A DNA stretch of 23,423 bases from Candidatus Rifleibacteriota bacterium (GTDB lineage Bacteria > Riflebacteria > Ozemobacteria > Ozemobacterales > Ozemobacteraceae), in the NCBI GenBank assembly GCA_029560455.1, contig JAKQKW010000208.1, positions 1 through 23,423 of the forward strand. The letters run 5' to 3'. The position numbers and the translations under genes are program-made. Positions 22,431 through 23,423 of the stretch are shown in pieces; within the stretch, counting starts at the first letter, position 1, and each line of letters begins with the position of its first letter. The notes below the pieces were generated by a model, which saw only the letters and a program-made list of their open reading frames with translations, ran no database searches and had not been told where the DNA came from.

Positions 22431-23387
22431 ATGGCAAAAGCGAAAAATCTCAGTCTCGGAATCGATCTCGGCGGCACCAAGGTTGCCGTTGGTCTGTGTC
22501 ATGGCGATGAGATTCTGAAGAAGGCGATTTTTCCGACCCAGGCTTCTGCAGGCTTTGACGGGGTCATTTCGGTAATTCTCGGGGCCGTTGAAAAGGTGCT
22601 TGAAGGGCATAGCATCAAGGAAATCAACGGCGCCGGCATCGGTTCGGCCGGCCAGATCAATGGTGCCACCGGCGAAGTCATTTATTCGCCCAATCTCGGC
22701 TGGAAAAACGCACCGCTTGGCGGGTCGATCAGCAAGGCGCTCGGCGTGCCGGTCAGGGTGCTCAACGATGTGCGTGCTGCGACAGTGGCTGAACATAAGT
22801 TTGGCAACGGCAAGGGCCTCGAAAATTTCGGCAATATTTTTGTCGGCACCGGCGTTGGTTCGGGCTGGGTAATCAATGGTCAGCTGATGAACGGCACTAC
22901 CAATTCGGCCGGCGAAATCGGCCACATCTGCATGGACCCGGAAGGCCCGCTTTGCGGCTGCGGCAATCGCGGTTGTCTCGAAGCCTACTGCTCGGGCACC
23001 GGCATGGAAAACTATGTCAAGGCTGAATTGAAAAGGGGCCGCAAAAGCCTGCTTGGCGAACTGGCCGAACATAAGCTTGAAAACGTGCGTGGCCCGCTGA
23101 TCGGCAAAGCGGCTGAACAGGGTGATGAACTGGCGCTCGAAGCGATTCATCGCGTCGGCACTTATCTCGGTATCGCGCTCGCCAATGTGCATACCCTGAT
23201 GAACCCAGAAGTGGTGCTGCTCGGCGGCGGCATGATGGCGCTCAAAAAGTTTTTCATGCCGACTCTTGAAGAAACGATGCAGAAGCATATTCTGCCGGTC
23301 GCTGCCGGCGCTGAACGGCCACTGGTAAGAGAAGCCCGCTTCGAAAACGACGCGGTTCTGCTCGGAGGCGCCGCAATTTTCGCATGA
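22431..23387 (+). CDS. ROK family sugar kinase (glucokinase-like)
   Basis: I start at ATG 22431, which has AAAGGAG ending 6 bases upstream; the frame is open further upstream within moaA but without a site. The 318-residue product has the N-terminal phosphate loop GIDLGGTK (residues 10-17) and the catalytic VLNDVRAATVAEHKFG with base D113. It also has GTGVGSGWVING, GEIGH (E162, H165) and the ROK zinc motif CGCGNRGCLE (C175, C177, C182, with H165). The C-terminal NPEVVLLGGGMM is typical. It should phosphorylate a hexose such as glucose with ATP in the cytoplasm; substrate is not certain from sequence. The complete zinc site and lack of a DNA-binding N-terminus argue for a kinase rather than a ROK repressor. 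Its stop overlaps the next start (ATGA). Confidence 0.94.
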   Translation: MAKAKNLSLGIDLGGTKVAVGLCHGDEILKKAIFPTQASAGFDGVISVILGAVEKVLEGHSIKEINGAGIGSAGQINGATGEVIYSPNLGWKNAPLGGSISKALGVPVRVLNDVRAATVAEHKFGNGKGLENFGNIFVGTGVGSGWVINGQLMNGTTNSAGEIGHICMDPEGPLCGCGNRGCLEAYCSGTGMENYVKAELKRGRKSLLGELAEHKLENVRGPLIGKAAEQGDELALEAIHRVGTYLGIALANVHTLMNPEVVLLGGGMMALKKFFMPTLEETMQKHILPVAAGAERPLVREARFENDAVLLGGAAIFA

Positions 23388-23423
23388 AGCCTCTGTATCC
23401 GGCCCGATTCAGGTCTGCCGACG
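23384..23423 (+). CDS. Start of a further gene, cut by the window end
   Basis: An ATG overlaps the ROK kinase stop by four bases (ATGA) and opens MKPLYPARFRSAD to the end of the window. The overlap suggests translational coupling in the moaA-ROK transcript. A GGAGG lies 16 bases upstream, too far to be ideal. Too little is present to name a family. Confidence 0.5.
   Translation, partial: MKPLYPARFRSAD

Noticed and set aside
22401..23288. Antisense open frame of 295 codons over the ROK kinase
   Set aside because: It mirrors the codon pattern of a well-identified gene (phosphate loop and zinc motif on the plus strand).

Overview
The window looks like chromosome from a Gram-negative (outer-membrane) bacterium of about 50% GC. 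It has many exported or membrane proteins, an ArnT-type lipid-sugar transferase operon, a LABN-domain protein and classical sigma70-like promoters. The lineage cannot be fixed from this sequence alone. The repeated 'C-x3-G-x2-Y ... C-x2-H' signatures in the 1000-residue protein recall pilin-like and secreted proteins of deep-branching groups such as Candidatus Riflebacteria or Lentisphaerae; that is a weak hint. No phage, insertion sequence, CRISPR array or plasmid gene is visible. No stretch of more than 300 bases lacks a gene or gene remnant.

Layout. (1) 1-130: tRNA-Ala(CGC) and its terminator. (2) 156-1341, minus strand: a signal-peptide protein, a four-helix membrane protein, and a small exported-protein gene broken by an in-frame TAG. 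(3) 1524-6353, plus strand: a 1000-residue exported protein with three Cys/Cys/His signatures, a secreted endonuclease I, and an exported thioredoxin-like protein with no cysteine. It is closed by a strong bidirectional terminator. (4) 6430-10888, minus strand: a tightly overlapping five-gene operon (GT2 transferase, LABN protein, ArnT-like GT39/83 transferase, membrane/PH-like protein, GH13 enzyme). (5) 11152-11988, plus: a two-helix membrane protein with a GIDE/BAM-like domain. It faces away from the operon across a short region where two promoters appear to overlap. (6) 12040-12417, minus: a small exported helical protein. (7) 12662-18679, plus: a 2005-residue double receptor-cyclase. (8) 18749-21310, minus: an SH3b-NlpC/P60 wall hydrolase, an 80-residue protein and an exported propeller-like protein. 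(9) 21476-23423, plus: moaA, a ROK sugar kinase and the start of a third gene, forming an operon behind a near-consensus promoter.

The most striking object is the 2005-residue protein. It is two complete receptors fused head to tail. Each half has four membrane helices, two large extracytoplasmic regions, a HAMP linker and a class III cyclase domain. The two cyclase domains have decayed in complementary ways. The first keeps both metal-binding aspartates (D792, D836) but has lost the transition-state Asn/Arg. The second has lost both aspartates (G1832, G1876) but keeps the substrate lysine (K1872), a threonine at the purine-selecting position (T1943) and the transition-state pair (N1950, R1954). 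One composite active site is therefore expected, as in mammalian C1/C2 adenylyl cyclases, plus one degenerate pocket. This comes from residue-level reading; activity is inferred.
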